Origin: Nitrospirillum amazonense
Lineage (GTDB): Bacteria > Pseudomonadota > Alphaproteobacteria > Azospirillales > Azospirillaceae
DNA: 64,000 nt
Reading direction: 5' to 3'
Assembly: GCF_007828045.1 (NCBI RefSeq)
Contig: NZ_VITN01000002.1
Coordinates: 62,001 to 126,000, forward strand
Part shown: positions 18,802-28,567 of the stretch, one piece after another
Layout: each line of letters begins with the position of its first letter
How positions within the stretch are numbered: position 1 is the stretch's first letter
Position numbers and translations under genes: made by a program
The notes under the pieces: generated by a model
Told to the model about the DNA's origin: nothing
Database searches by the model: none
What the model saw: only the letters and a program-made list of their open reading frames with translations

Positions 18802-20034
18802 ATGAGTGCATCGGGATCGGGTGTCGGCGGATCGGGCGACCGCATCACCGTCATCGACGCCTTGCGGGGAACGGCCCTGGTGGGGTTGTTCCTGCTGCAC
18901 ACCATCGAGCATTTCGATTTCCTGAGCGACGCGGCCATACCCCCCGCCTGGCTGAAGCCGTTCGACACGGCGGCCCACGACACGGCCTTCTTCCTGTTTG
19001 CCGGCAAGGCCTACGGCATCTTCGCCCTGATGTTCGGCATCAGTTTCTCCCTGATCCTGGGCAGCTGGTCGCGGCGGACGGGCAGCGCGCCTGCGCGCTT
19101 CCTCTGGCGGCTGGCCGTGCTGTTCGCCATCGGCTACCTGCACGGCCTGATCTATTGCGGCGACATCCTGACCATCCTGGCGGTCATGGGCGCGCCGCTG
19201 GTGCTGCTGCACCGCCTGGGCGACCGGGCCCTGCTGGCCGTGGCGGCCGTGCTGCTGATCCAGCCCCCCAGCCTGTGGCAGGTGGCGGGCCTGCTGGGCG
19301 GCACCGCCCCCACACCGGCCGTCCCGTTCCACTGGACGGTGTATGAGGGGCTGATGCCCATCTACGCCAACGGCGGCTTCTGGGACGTGGTGAAGGCCAA
19401 CCTGTGGCAGGGCGTGCTGGCCCGCACCTTCTGGACCATCGAAACCGGCCGCTATATGCAGATGATGGGCCTGTTCCTGGTGGGCCTGGTGGTGGGGCGC
19501 AACCACATCCTGGAGCGGGCCGCCCAGCACCGCCGCCTGCTGCAGGGCGTCCTGGCCAGCGGCGCGCTGGCCTTCGCCGTGCTCTATCCCCTGAAGCGCC
19601 TGGCGGAGGGCGCCGGCCTGCCGGCCATGACGGCCTATGAGGTGACGAACCTGGCCAGCGCCCATTGCGGGCTAGCGCAGATGGCCATCTGGGCCAGCGG
19701 CTTCGTCCTGCTGTATCCCCGCATCCAAGCCCTGGCGCCGGTGCGGGCGCTCGCCTCCTTCGGGCGCATGAGCCTGACCTGCTACATCACCCAGGCCCTG
19801 GTTTTCGTGCCGCTGTTCTACGGCTTTGGCCTGGGGCTTTACCGCTATATGGGCCCGTTCTACAGCGTTGCCAGCGGCGTCGCCTTCGTCATCCTGCAAT
19901 GCGCCGTCGCCCACTGGTGGCTGCGCCACTACCGTTACGGCCCCCTGGAATGGGTCTGGCGCGCCGCCACCTTCCGCACCCTGTCCCTGCCCCTGCGCCA
20001 CGCCCCGAAGGCGGCGTTGGCGGATGCAGCGTAG
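18802..20034 (+). CDS. DUF418 multi-pass membrane protein
   Basis: About 410 aa with some ten hydrophobic segments. The start resembles acyltransferase-3-like DUF418 proteins (RITVIDALRGTALVGLFLLH), followed by FALMFGISF and, near the C-terminus, the DUF418 segment (GRMSLTCYITQALVF). Such proteins sit in the inner membrane; their reaction is unknown. The ATG at 18802 is chosen over a TTG at 18796. The gene lies 64 nt after halogenase 2 and 7 nt before the next gene, so the three probably form one transcript. Confidence 0.83.
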   Translation: MSASGSGVGGSGDRITVIDALRGTALVGLFLLHTIEHFDFLSDAAIPPAWLKPFDTAAHDTAFFLFAGKAYGIFALMFGISFSLILGSWSRRTGSAPARFLWRLAVLFAIGYLHGLIYCGDILTILAVMGAPLVLLHRLGDRALLAVAAVLLIQPPSLWQVAGLLGGTAPTPAVPFHWTVYEGLMPIYANGGFWDVVKANLWQGVLARTFWTIETGRYMQMMGLFLVGLVVGRNHILERAAQHRRLLQGVLASGALAFAVLYPLKRLAEGAGLPAMTAYEVTNLASAHCGLAQMAIWASGFVLLYPRIQALAPVRALASFGRMSLTCYITQALVFVPLFYGFGLGLYRYMGPFYSVASGVAFVILQCAVAHWWLRHYRYGPLEWVWRAATFRTLSLPLRHAPKAALADAA

Positions 20035-20041
20035 AAGCTGA

Positions 20042-20563
20042 ATGCGCCGCGCCCGAACCTTGGCCTCGTTTGCCCTGCTTATTGGTCTGATCGGCGGAAG
20101 CATTGCCCGAGCGGACGATGTACCACCTCCACCCGCCCCTGGTAAGCCGCCGGTGGTAGTCCGCGCGCCTGTCGATGCGCCAGCGTTGGCAGGAGGGCAA
20201 TGGCGGATTCTCGCCTACTTCGACGGCGGCGTCATGGCGGTCCCCAAACTACGGGAGTACACATCGCCACCAAATGCTGGTCAGACCATCGATCTTGCTT
20301 GGCCGACGGTGCATTTCAATTCCGATGGCGCTTTGAATATCTACGCTGGTTGCGGCACGTCGGGCGGCCATTATCAGATCGCTGACAATAAAGTCTCTTT
20401 GCAGGCTCTAGTCGTTATCATGGGGGACTGTGACGCAAGCAAGACCCATCAGGTCTTCGCCATCGTGAACGCGATGAAGGCGACCGAGACATTGGTCTGG
20501 CGGGGTGAAAGCGCGCTGCTGCTTGATCATGACAGCAATCTCCAGCTGATTCTGTCGCGCTGA
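20042..20563 (+). CDS. Secreted META-domain-like protein
   Basis: 173 aa with a Sec signal peptide (IGGSIARADD) and a Pro-rich linker. The mature part has the HslJ/META pattern: GGQWRILAY, an AGCGTSGGHY block in place of the usual GCNxxxGxY, and MGDCD as the ...AC.. element. The family (heat-shock lipoprotein HslJ and relatives) is periplasmic, without a defined reaction. Codon use is less GC-biased than in its neighbours, which may reflect transfer. It begins 7 nt after the DUF418 gene and ends at a bidirectional terminator. Confidence 0.6.
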   Translation: MRRARTLASFALLIGLIGGSIARADDVPPPPAPGKPPVVVRAPVDAPALAGGQWRILAYFDGGVMAVPKLREYTSPPNAGQTIDLAWPTVHFNSDGALNIYAGCGTSGGHYQIADNKVSLQALVVIMGDCDASKTHQVFAIVNAMKATETLVWRGESALLLDHDSNLQLILSR

Positions 20564-20587
20564 AAGGCTGCGCCCAGCTTGTAATAA

Positions 20588-20617
20588 AACGCCCGGGACC
20601 GGCCAGTCCCGGGCGTT
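20588..20617. terminator. Bidirectional terminator between META-like and SGNH genes
   Basis: A 12-bp perfect stem (AACGCCCGGGAC 20588-20599, GTCCCGGGCGTT 20606-20617) with a 6-nt loop. On the minus strand it continues as TTTTATTAC, a good T-run for the SGNH gene; on the plus strand TTCATCTTT follows. Confidence 0.85.
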
Positions 20618-20643
20618 CATCTTTCCGGCAACGTTCGGCAGGT

Positions 20644-21408
20644 TTACTTGGCCTTGGCCAGCGCTTCCTTCACCACCTTGTCGGCCAAGGGCGCCATGGC
20701 CACGTAGCCCGCCTCGGTCGGGTGCACGCCGTCGGAGGCCAGACCCGGCTTGAAGTCGCCCTTGCCGTCGCCCACCACGTCCTTGTAGTCGACGAACAGG
20801 GCGCCCACCTGGGCCGCGTAGTCCTTCAGCCAGGCATTGTGCGCGGCGATCTTGGGCGCCGGGTCCAGGCCGTGGTGCCACTTGAAGTCCAGCGCCGGCG
20901 GGATGCCGGCCAGGATCACGGTGATGCCGTGCTTCTGGGCCAGTTCCACCATGCTCATGATGTTGTTCTTCAGCTGTTGCGGCGACACCGGGCCCCAGTT
21001 CTGGGCCAGGTCGTTCGTGCCGGCCATGATGTGCACGACCTTGGGGTGCAGGTCGATGACGTCCTGGCGGAAGCGCAGCAGCATCTGCGCCGTGGTCTGG
21101 CCGCTGATGCCCCGGCCCACGCGGCCGGGCGTGAAGAAGCCGGGCGTCTTGTCCACCCACAGCTGGGTGATGCTGTCGCCCATGAACACCACCTGGACCG
21201 AGCCTGGCTTCAGCTTCTCATTATCCGCAGCATAACGGTTGAGATAGGCGAAGTCGTTGTGCAGGCGATCTTCCTCTTCCTGGTGCCACTTGGCCACCTG
21301 CTCGGCACTGGGCGGCTTGTTGTCCTCGGCCAGCGCAGGGGGGGCCAGCGCCGGGGCGGCCATCAGGCCGGCCAGCATCAGGGCGGCGATGGCGGTACGT
21401 GTCTTCAT
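20644..21408 (-). CDS. Secreted SGNH/GDSL hydrolase
   Basis: About 254 aa from the ATG at 21408, which has GGGAGGAA upstream; an ATG at 21426 is upstream of that site. A signal peptide is present (ending ALAED). The SGNH blocks are clear: GDSIT (Ser), GISGQTT (Gly), GTND (Asn) and DGVHPTEAGY (Asp and His). The family hydrolyses esters, and in hemicellulose loci it often removes acetyl groups. It is encoded 71 nt downstream of the GH3 gene on the same strand. An AT-rich inverted repeat (AAATTAA/TTAATTT, 21448-21470) in that gap may mark its own promoter. Confidence 0.88.
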   Translation of the reverse strand: MKTRTAIAALMLAGLMAAPALAPPALAEDNKPPSAEQVAKWHQEEEDRLHNDFAYLNRYAADNEKLKPGSVQVVFMGDSITQLWVDKTPGFFTPGRVGRGISGQTTAQMLLRFRQDVIDLHPKVVHIMAGTNDLAQNWGPVSPQQLKNNIMSMVELAQKHGITVILAGIPPALDFKWHHGLDPAPKIAAHNAWLKDYAAQVGALFVDYKDVVGDGKGDFKPGLASDGVHPTEAGYVAMAPLADKVVKEALAKAK

Positions 21409-21479
21409 TCTCAAGGTTCCTCCCATGCGGACCCGCAGCCGGGATCCAAATTAATAAAACATCTTAATTTAATTGCCCG

Positions 21480-24062
21480 TCAATGGCCCGGACAAATGGA
21501 GCCCGCCGGATCGGCGGACAGCCGCACGGTGGCCAGCGACAGGCGCAGGGTGCCGCCGGTGCTGAGCGCGAAGGGGGTGGTGACCCGGGACAGATCGGCC
21601 CCCGCCTGTTTGAAGCAGGACAGCTTGACCTTCAGGGTCTGCCACTGGCCCACGGGGGCGGCCTTTAGAACGGCGGTCAGGTCCAGGACACCTGGCGTGC
21701 CGGGTCCGGTGCCGGAGGCCAGCCAGACGGTGCCGGCCGGTGCCTCATCCACCCGATAGTCCACCTGCAAGGACAGCGCGCCGTTGGCCTGGCGCGTCAG
21801 GTCCAGGGCATTGCCGCCGGTCACGGCGATGGCGGCCTCCCCCTTGCCGGTCCAGCTCAGCTGCCGGCCGGCGCCCTGTATCCCACCGGCGTCCACCGGC
21901 TTCAGCGCCAGGACGCCCGCCACCTCGGTCGCCGTGCCGTCGCCCAGCACGGGCACGCTGGTGGCCCCCTGGCGCAGCACGAAGCTCCACGGCGCGGGGT
22001 TGCGGCCCTTCACGAAATAGGTGTCGATATTGGCCGCCGCCGCGTCCACGCCCGACACTTCCGGCAACTGTGGCACGGTGGCGGGCTTGGCATCGGCATA
22101 GCGCAGGCCATAGCCGTAGGCGAACAGCGGATCGTAGGGCTGGCGCAGCCGGTTCAGCGTCGCCTGCGCCGCCGTCTTGGGCCAGGAGTAGGAGAGCTTG
22201 CCGGTGAAATCGTAACGCGGCCGGCCCTGCATGTCGCCCACCAGCACGTCGGCCACGCCGCCGCCCTCCGATCCCGGGAACCAGGCGGCCACGAAGGCGT
22301 CGGACGCGTTGATCTCCGGGTTCACCCACAGCGGGCGGCCGGACAGGAAGACGGAAACGACCGGGATGCCCTGGGCCTTCAGCTTCTTCAGCAGCGCCAG
22401 ATCCTGCTTGTCGCCCGCCTGGAACTCCAGGCTGGGGATGTCGCCCTGGAACTCGGCATAGGGCGTCTCGCCGAACACCACCACGGCCACGTCCGGCCTG
22501 GTGGTGTAGCTGCCGTCAGCGCTGAGGTCCACGGTGCCGCCGCCGGCGGCCACCGCCTGACGGATGCCTTCATAGAGGGAGGTGGCGCCGGGGAAGTCGC
22601 TGTTCTTGTTGCCGGTGCCCTGCCACGAGAGGGTCCAGCCGCCGGTCTGGCGGCCGATCTCGTCCGCCGCCTCCCCCACCACCAGGACGTGGGACTTGGC
22701 CTTCAGCGGCAGCACCTGGCCGTTGTTCTTCAGCAGCACCAAGGACTTGCGCACCGCCTCGCGCGCCAGGGCGCGGTGCTCGGCATTGCCGATGACGCCC
22801 TCCTTCAGTTCGAACGGGCGGGCGGGATCGAACAGGCCAAGCTTGGCCTTGACCCGCAGGATGCGGCGCACGGCGTCATCGATGCGCGCCATGGGAATCT
22901 CGCCCGCCTTCACCTGGGCGACGGTGTTGGTGAACAGCGCCTTCCAGTCGTTGGGGGCCATGAACATGTCCAGGCCGGCCAGGACGGCGGCGGGGCAGGA
23001 ATCCGCGGTGCAGCCCGGCACCTGGCCATGGCCGTTCCAGTCACCGACGACGAAGCCGTCGAAGCCCATGCGCCCCTTCAGCACATCGGTCAGCAGCGAC
23101 TTGTTGCCGTGCATCTTGGCACCCTGCCAGCTGGAGAAGCTGGCCATCACCGTCATGATGCCGGCATCCACCGCCGCCGGATACCCCGCCGCGTGGATGC
23201 GGATCAGATCCTGTTCGCTGACATCGGCGTCGCCCTGGTCCACCCCGTTGGTGGTGCCGCCGTCGCCCAGAAAATGCTTGGCCGAGGCCGCGACATGCCC
23301 GTGCTGCAACGCCTGGCCGGCACCCGCCTGGCCCTGCAGGCCCAGCACCATCTCACCCGCGTACTGGCGGACGATCTCGGCATCCTCGGAATAGCCTTCG
23401 TAGGTGCGGCCCCAGCGGTGGTCCTGCGGTACCGCCAGGGTGGGACCGAAGGCCCAGTCGATGCCGGCCGCCGCCGTCTCCTGCGCCGTGGCGACACCGA
23501 TGCGGCGGATCAGGGCGGGGTCGTGGGCAGCGCCCAGGGCGGAGTTGTGGGGGAACAGCGTGGCGCCGACCACGTTGTTGTTGCCGTGCACGGCGTCGAT
23601 GCCGAACATGATGGGGATGGCCACGTGCCCGGGCCGTTCCACCAGCGAGGCCGCGCGGAAGGCGCGCGCCGTCTCCACCCACCTGTCGGGGCCCGCGCGG
23701 TCGTCGCCGCCCGCCGGCGCGCTGTCGCCCCCCGCCAGGATGGAGCCCAGGGGGTAATTGGCCAGGTCCGCCGGGGTCACGGTGGAGATGTCGGCCTGGA
23801 TCATCTGGCCGACCTTGTCCTCCACACTCATCTTGGCCATCAGGCCGGTCACGAAGGCTTCGGTCTTGGCGTCCACCAGGCCCTTGCTCTTGGCGGCCGG
23901 CCACAGCTCAGGGTGGGCGACGCCGCGGGCGCTGTCAGTCACGGTGATGGCTGCCTTCTGCGGGGGATTTGAGGTTTGCCGGGCCGAAACCTGGAGCGGT
24001 GCCAGGGCCGCAAGCAGTAAGGCCGGCGTCACGGACGCCAGAAGGGCCATGCGGTGCTTCAT
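21480..24062 (-). CDS. GH3 exo-beta-glucosidase/glucanase (ExoP-like)
   Basis: 860 aa with a Sec signal peptide. N-terminal barrel motifs include MFGIDAVHGNNN, GPTLAVPQDHRWGRTYEGYSED and a KHFLGDGGT loop. The nucleophile is D341 in VVGDWNGH. The second domain carries VVFGETPYAEFQGD, and the extra C-terminal 150 residues form a beta domain as in ExoP-type enzymes. This branch cleaves glucose from beta-glucans and xyloglucan backbones. It is divergent from the GH95 gene, and a LacI-type operator lies in the 363-bp gap, so both are probably co-regulated. Confidence 0.92.
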   Translation of the reverse strand: MKHRMALLASVTPALLLAALAPLQVSARQTSNPPQKAAITVTDSARGVAHPELWPAAKSKGLVDAKTEAFVTGLMAKMSVEDKVGQMIQADISTVTPADLANYPLGSILAGGDSAPAGGDDRAGPDRWVETARAFRAASLVERPGHVAIPIMFGIDAVHGNNNVVGATLFPHNSALGAAHDPALIRRIGVATAQETAAAGIDWAFGPTLAVPQDHRWGRTYEGYSEDAEIVRQYAGEMVLGLQGQAGAGQALQHGHVAASAKHFLGDGGTTNGVDQGDADVSEQDLIRIHAAGYPAAVDAGIMTVMASFSSWQGAKMHGNKSLLTDVLKGRMGFDGFVVGDWNGHGQVPGCTADSCPAAVLAGLDMFMAPNDWKALFTNTVAQVKAGEIPMARIDDAVRRILRVKAKLGLFDPARPFELKEGVIGNAEHRALAREAVRKSLVLLKNNGQVLPLKAKSHVLVVGEAADEIGRQTGGWTLSWQGTGNKNSDFPGATSLYEGIRQAVAAGGGTVDLSADGSYTTRPDVAVVVFGETPYAEFQGDIPSLEFQAGDKQDLALLKKLKAQGIPVVSVFLSGRPLWVNPEINASDAFVAAWFPGSEGGGVADVLVGDMQGRPRYDFTGKLSYSWPKTAAQATLNRLRQPYDPLFAYGYGLRYADAKPATVPQLPEVSGVDAAAANIDTYFVKGRNPAPWSFVLRQGATSVPVLGDGTATEVAGVLALKPVDAGGIQGAGRQLSWTGKGEAAIAVTGGNALDLTRQANGALSLQVDYRVDEAPAGTVWLASGTGPGTPGVLDLTAVLKAAPVGQWQTLKVKLSCFKQAGADLSRVTTPFALSTGGTLRLSLATVRLSADPAGSICPGH

Positions 24063-24219
24063 GGATGTTCCTTGTTCTTCTCGGGGTCTTCTTGGGTGCC
24101 GCTAGCCGATGCCGCCACCCGACCCGGGCCTCCCTGGTGCCGGACAGGTGGATTCGCGGGGGCCCGTCCCACCTCTATTCCCGTCGGGATGGGCGGATTT
24201 CCAGGGGCGCGAATTAATA

Positions 24220-24239
24220 GGATGATAACGCTATCATCC
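24220..24239. promoter_or_regulatory. LacI-type operator between divergent GH3 and GH95 genes
   Basis: A 20-nt near-perfect palindrome (18 of 20 positions symmetric) with a central CG: GGATGATAA, CG, CTATCATCC with overlap at the centre. It lies 158 nt before the GH3 start and 187 nt before the GH95 start. The arm GGATGATAAC recurs, inverted, at 52613-52622 upstream of the second LacI gene. The rest of the 363-bp gap shows nothing else. Confidence 0.6.
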
Positions 24240-24425
24240 AGCCCCCGCAAGCGAGCCACGCCTTGCCCCATGATACCGGTCACATTAGGATCACCGGCAA
24301 CGGCGGCGCTGACCGCCGGTGACGGAGGAAACGGGCGCCCCAGCGCGGCCGGCGGCCGGACGGGCCCGCCGCATACTGATCCCCTGTCCTGATTGCCGAT
24401 CCACTACGGGGAAGGTCGCCTGCCC

Positions 24426-26822
24426 ATGTCCACGATATCGCGCCGGGAAATCCTGATGGCCAGCGCCGCCGCCCTGCTGTCGGCCGGCGCCGCGCGGCCC
24501 ACCCTGGCGCAGGAGGTGCCGCCCGCCGCCCCGGTAGCGCCCCTGCCCACCCCGGATCCGGCCCAGACACTCTGGTACAACCAGCCGGCGGCGCAGTGGG
24601 TGGAGGCCCTGCCCGTGGGCAACGGCCGGCTGGGGGCCATGGTGTTCGGCGGCATTTCCATGGAACGTCTGCAGTTGAACGAGGACACGTTCTACGCCGG
24701 CGGCCCTTACGACGACGTGAATCCGGAGGCCAAGGCCAACCTGCCGCAGGTGCGCGCGCTGATCTTCCAGGGCAAATACAAAGAGGCGGAGGTGCTGGCC
24801 GGCGCCAAGCTGATGGCCAAGCCCCTGAAGCAGATGCCCTATCAGCCGCTGGGCGACGCCGTGCTGCTGTTCCAGAGCCTGGACACGGTGCACGACTATC
24901 ACCGCCGGCTGGATCTGGACACCGCCGTGACCACCACGCGCCTGGTCAGCGGCGGCGGCGCCTGGTCGTCCACCCATACGCGTGAGGTGTTCGCCAGCGC
25001 ACCGGACCAGGTGATTGTGACCCGGCTCTCAGCCAACGAGCCAGGGCTGGTCAGCGCCAACCTGTCGCTGCTGACGCCCCAGAACGCCACCTTGGTGGCG
25101 GATGGCCCGGACGGCCTGCTGCTGACCGGCATCGGCCCCAGCCGCTTCGGCATCGAGGGGCGGCTGAAATTCGCCGTGCGCCTGAAGGTCATCGCCAGCG
25201 GCGGCACCGTGCGGGCCGGCAGCGACGGCATCGTCATCGACCATGCCGATGAGGCCGTGGTGCTGATCACCGCCGCCACGGGCTACAGGCGCTACGACGA
25301 CATCAGCGCCGACCCGGCGGCCCTGACGGCCGCCACGCTGGCCCAGGCCGCCAAGCCCTATGCCCAGCTGCTGGCCGACCATGTGGCGGAGCATCAGCGC
25401 CTGTACCGCCGCGTGGCCCTGGACCTGGGGACGACGCCCGCCGCCGGCCTGCCCACGGATGAGCGCGTGCGCGCCGCCGCCCCGCAGGACGACCCGGCCC
25501 TGGCCGCCCTCTATTTCAACTATGGCCGCTATCTGCTGATCAGCAGTTCCCGCCCCGGCAGCCAGCCCGCCAACCTGCAGGGCCTGTGGAATGAGCAGGT
25601 GGATCCGCCTTGGGAGTCCAAGTGGACCATCAACATCAACACCGAGATGAACTACTGGCCGGCGGAGCTGGTGGACCTGGGTGAATGCGTGCAGCCCCTG
25701 GTGGGCATGCTGAAGGACCTGTCGGAAACCGGCGCGCGGGCGGCGCGGGATATGTACGGTGCCGGCGGCTGGATGGCCCACCACAATACCGACGTCTGGC
25801 GGGTGGTGGGGCCGCCGGATGGCCCCAAATGGGGCCTCTGGCCCATGGGCGGCGCATGGCTCTGCCGCCACCTGTGGGACCATTACGACTATGGCCGGGA
25901 CACGGATTTCCTGGCCGACATCTACCCCATCCTGAAGGGCGCCTCGCAGTTCTTCCTGGATACGCTCATGGTCCTGCCGGGCAGCGACTGGCTGGTCACC
26001 AACCCGTCGCTGTCGCCGGAAAACGAGCACCCCCTGGGCACCTCGCTGTGCGCCGGGCCGGCCATGGACCGGCAGATCCTGCGCGACCTGTTCGCCATCA
26101 CCGTCAAGGCCGGCGAAATCCTGGGCAAGGATGCCGACTTCCGCGCCCGGGTGACGGCCGCGCGCGGCCGCCTGCCCCCCGACCGCATCGGCCACGCCGG
26201 CCAGTTGCAGGAATGGCTGGAGGACTGGGACATGCAGGCGCCGGAGATTCACCATCGCCACGTCTCCCACCTCTACGCTGTCTACCCCAGCGACCAGATC
26301 AACCGGCGCGTCACGCCGGACCTGATCCAGGCCGCGCGCCGGACGCTGGAGATCCGGGGGGACGACGCCACCGGCTGGGGCCTGGGCTGGCGCCTGAACC
26401 TGTGGGCGCGCCTGGGCGACGGCGACCATGCGCACGCCATCCTGAAGCTGCTGCTGGGACCCGACCGCACCTACCCCAACCTGTTCGACGCCCACCCGCC
26501 CTTCCAGATCGACGGCAATTTCGGCGGCACGGCGGGCATGGTGGAAATGCTGGTGCAAAGCATCAGCGACAACATTGAGCTGTTGCCCGCCCTGCCCAGC
26601 ACCTGGGGTCACGGCAGCCTGCGCGGCGTGCGGATGCGCGGCCAGGGCCGGCTGGACCTGGCCTGGAAGGACGGCACGCTGGCGCAGGCCGCCTTGCGCA
26701 ACATCGGCAAGCAGCCGCGACGCTGGCAGGTGCGATTGGGCGAGGACGTGGTGGCGGTGGCGGTGCCGGCCGGTGGTGAAAAGCGCGTGGCGCTGAAAAA
26801 CGGCAGGCTGGCCCTCGCCTGA
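24426..26822 (+). CDS. GH95 alpha-L-fucosidase, probably Tat-exported
   Basis: About 798 aa. The N-terminus ISRREILMASAAALLSAG looks like a Tat signal. GH95 signatures are complete: N403 and N405 in TININTEMN, acid E532 in LSPENEHP and D696 in QIDGNFGGTAG; the family is inverting and uses Asn-activated water. Known GH95 enzymes release alpha-1,2-fucose (or L-galactose) from side chains such as fucosylated xyloglucan. GGGGAAGG lies 10 nt before the ATG. It is divergent from the ExoP-like GH3 and shares an operator region with it. Confidence 0.93.
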   Translation: MSTISRREILMASAAALLSAGAARPTLAQEVPPAAPVAPLPTPDPAQTLWYNQPAAQWVEALPVGNGRLGAMVFGGISMERLQLNEDTFYAGGPYDDVNPEAKANLPQVRALIFQGKYKEAEVLAGAKLMAKPLKQMPYQPLGDAVLLFQSLDTVHDYHRRLDLDTAVTTTRLVSGGGAWSSTHTREVFASAPDQVIVTRLSANEPGLVSANLSLLTPQNATLVADGPDGLLLTGIGPSRFGIEGRLKFAVRLKVIASGGTVRAGSDGIVIDHADEAVVLITAATGYRRYDDISADPAALTAATLAQAAKPYAQLLADHVAEHQRLYRRVALDLGTTPAAGLPTDERVRAAAPQDDPALAALYFNYGRYLLISSSRPGSQPANLQGLWNEQVDPPWESKWTININTEMNYWPAELVDLGECVQPLVGMLKDLSETGARAARDMYGAGGWMAHHNTDVWRVVGPPDGPKWGLWPMGGAWLCRHLWDHYDYGRDTDFLADIYPILKGASQFFLDTLMVLPGSDWLVTNPSLSPENEHPLGTSLCAGPAMDRQILRDLFAITVKAGEILGKDADFRARVTAARGRLPPDRIGHAGQLQEWLEDWDMQAPEIHHRHVSHLYAVYPSDQINRRVTPDLIQAARRTLEIRGDDATGWGLGWRLNLWARLGDGDHAHAILKLLLGPDRTYPNLFDAHPPFQIDGNFGGTAGMVEMLVQSISDNIELLPALPSTWGHGSLRGVRMRGQGRLDLAWKDGTLAQAALRNIGKQPRRWQVRLGEDVVAVAVPAGGEKRVALKNGRLALA

Positions 26823-26858
26823 GGAGCAGCCCGCCGCCCATCATGAATGCCCCTGCGG

Positions 26859-28526
26859 CTACGCCGCGCGCAGCTGGGCCAGGAAGGCATCGACCTGCGC
26901 ACGCAGCACCTGGGCCTCGCCGGTCAGCTCGGTGGAAGAGGCCTCGACCTCCGCCGACTTGCGGGCGGTCTTGCCGGCGCGTTCGTTGACGCCGTAGATG
27001 TTCTCGGTGATCTCCTCCGTCGCCCGCGCCGTCTCGCCCACATTGCTGACGATGGCCTGGGTCGCGGCGCCCTGCTCCTGCACCGCCGCGGCGATGATGG
27101 AGGCGATCTCGTCGATGCGGCGGATGGTGGCGCCGATATCGCTGATGGCCGTCACCGCCTGGCCGCTGGCGCCCTGGATGGCGCCGACATGGGCGGCGAT
27201 CTCATCCGTGGCCCGGGATGTCTGGGTCGCCAGCGCCTTCACCTCGGACGCCACGACGGCGAAACCTTTGCCGGCCTCACCCGCCCGTGCCGCCTCGATG
27301 GTGGCGTTCAGCGCCAGCAGGTTGGTCTGCCCGGCGATGTCGCTGATCAGTTGGACCACGGCGCCGATGCGGTTGGCCACCTCGGCCAGGCCATCGACCG
27401 TGCCGCGCGTCGCGTCCACCTGGACCACCGCCTCACGGGCCACGACGGCGGAATTCTCCACCTGGCGGCTGATCTCCCCGATGGAGGAGGACAACTCCTC
27501 GCTGGCCGTCGCCACGGTGCGGACGTTGCCGGCGGACTGGCTGGCGGCGGCCGAAACGGTGGTGGTCTGGCGCAGGCTCTCTTCCGCGGCGGTGCCCAAC
27601 TCGCGGGCCGTCGTCTGGATGTCGGCGGCGGCCGTCGCCACCTTGTCCACCACGGCGCGCACCGTCGCCTCGAAATGGTCGGCGGCGCGGGCCATGGCGG
27701 CCTTGCGCTGGGCCTCGGCCTCCGCCTTCAAAGTCGCCTGTTCGGCCGCGAGCGCGTCACCCTTGATCAGGCTTTCCTTGAACACCTCGACCGCGCGGGC
27801 CATGGCGCCGATCTCATCCCCGCGCGCCACGCCGGGCACATCCACCTGCCGGGCGCCGCCGGCCATGGTCTCCATGACGCCGCGCAGCAGATCCACGGGC
27901 CGGGTGATGGACCGCCCCGTGACCCAGGACAGCACCAGGCTCAACACGATGGCGATGCCGGCGAAGGCGAAGCCCAGGACGCGGCCCTTGGTGGATGCGG
28001 CGTCGAAGGCCCTCTCCGCATCCTCGGACTGCTGCAGGTTCAGCGCCGCCATCTTCTCCAGGTTCTGGGTCATCTGGTCGCGCGCCTCGTCCACCTTGCC
28101 GTCCAGCTCACGGATGGCGGGGGTTAAGGCATCGGTTTTCTCCAGCGCCGGCAGCATTTGCTGCTCGAAGATGGCCATATAGTCGCGCAAACCCGCCTCG
28201 GCGCCGTCCAGGGCGGCCTTTTCCTCCGGCAGGTCGGCTTCGGCGCGCAGGTCCTTGAACATGGCCAGAATGCCCTGCTTCTTCTCGGCCCAGTCCTTGC
28301 GGGTCTCATCCAGGTTGTGGTTGATCTCCGCGTCCGCGACGATGGCGTAGAGGTCGTTGCCGGCCGATACGGCGCGCACCGACTTGGAAGCCACGCCGGA
28401 CGTGTCCGTCAGCGTCGCCTTGCTCTCGGCCAACCAGCTGAGGGTCAGCGTGAAGACCCCCGCGATCAGCAGGATCATCAGCACGGTCATGGCCGAAGAC
28501 AGGGTCAGTTTGTGCGCCAGTTTCAT
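26859..28526 (-). CDS. Methyl-accepting chemotaxis protein
   Basis: 555 aa. TM1 spans about residues 11-31, followed by a helical periplasmic sensor of about 150 residues (four-helix-bundle type) and TM2 near 187-205. A HAMP domain begins at [14 protein letters not shown]. The cytoplasmic signalling tip contains [16 protein letters not shown], which binds CheA/CheW. No CheR-binding pentapeptide is seen at the C-terminus. It is convergent with GH95 across 36 bp. The ligand is unknown; proximity to a sugar locus is the only hint. No other chemotaxis genes are in the window. Confidence 0.92.
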   Translation of the reverse strand: MKLAHKLTLSSAMTVLMILLIAGVFTLTLSWLAESKATLTDTSGVASKSVRAVSAGNDLYAIVADAEINHNLDETRKDWAEKKQGILAMFKDLRAEADLPEEKAALDGAEAGLRDYMAIFEQQMLPALEKTDALTPAIRELDGKVDEARDQMTQNLEKMAALNLQQSEDAERAFDAASTKGRVLGFAFAGIAIVLSLVLSWVTGRSITRPVDLLRGVMETMAGGARQVDVPGVARGDEIGAMARAVEVFKESLIKGDALAAEQATLKAEAEAQRKAAMARAADHFEATVRAVVDKVATAAADIQTTARELGTAAEESLRQTTTVSAAASQSAGNVRTVATASEELSSSIGEISRQVENSAVVAREAVVQVDATRGTVDGLAEVANRIGAVVQLISDIAGQTNLLALNATIEAARAGEAGKGFAVVASEVKALATQTSRATDEIAAHVGAIQGASGQAVTAISDIGATIRRIDEIASIIAAAVQEQGAATQAIVSNVGETARATEEITENIYGVNERAGKTARKSAEVEASSTELTGEAQVLRAQVDAFLAQLRAA

Positions 28527-28567
28527 CGCGGGCCTCCGGGTTCGGTCACGAAATCCAAGTCAAAAAA

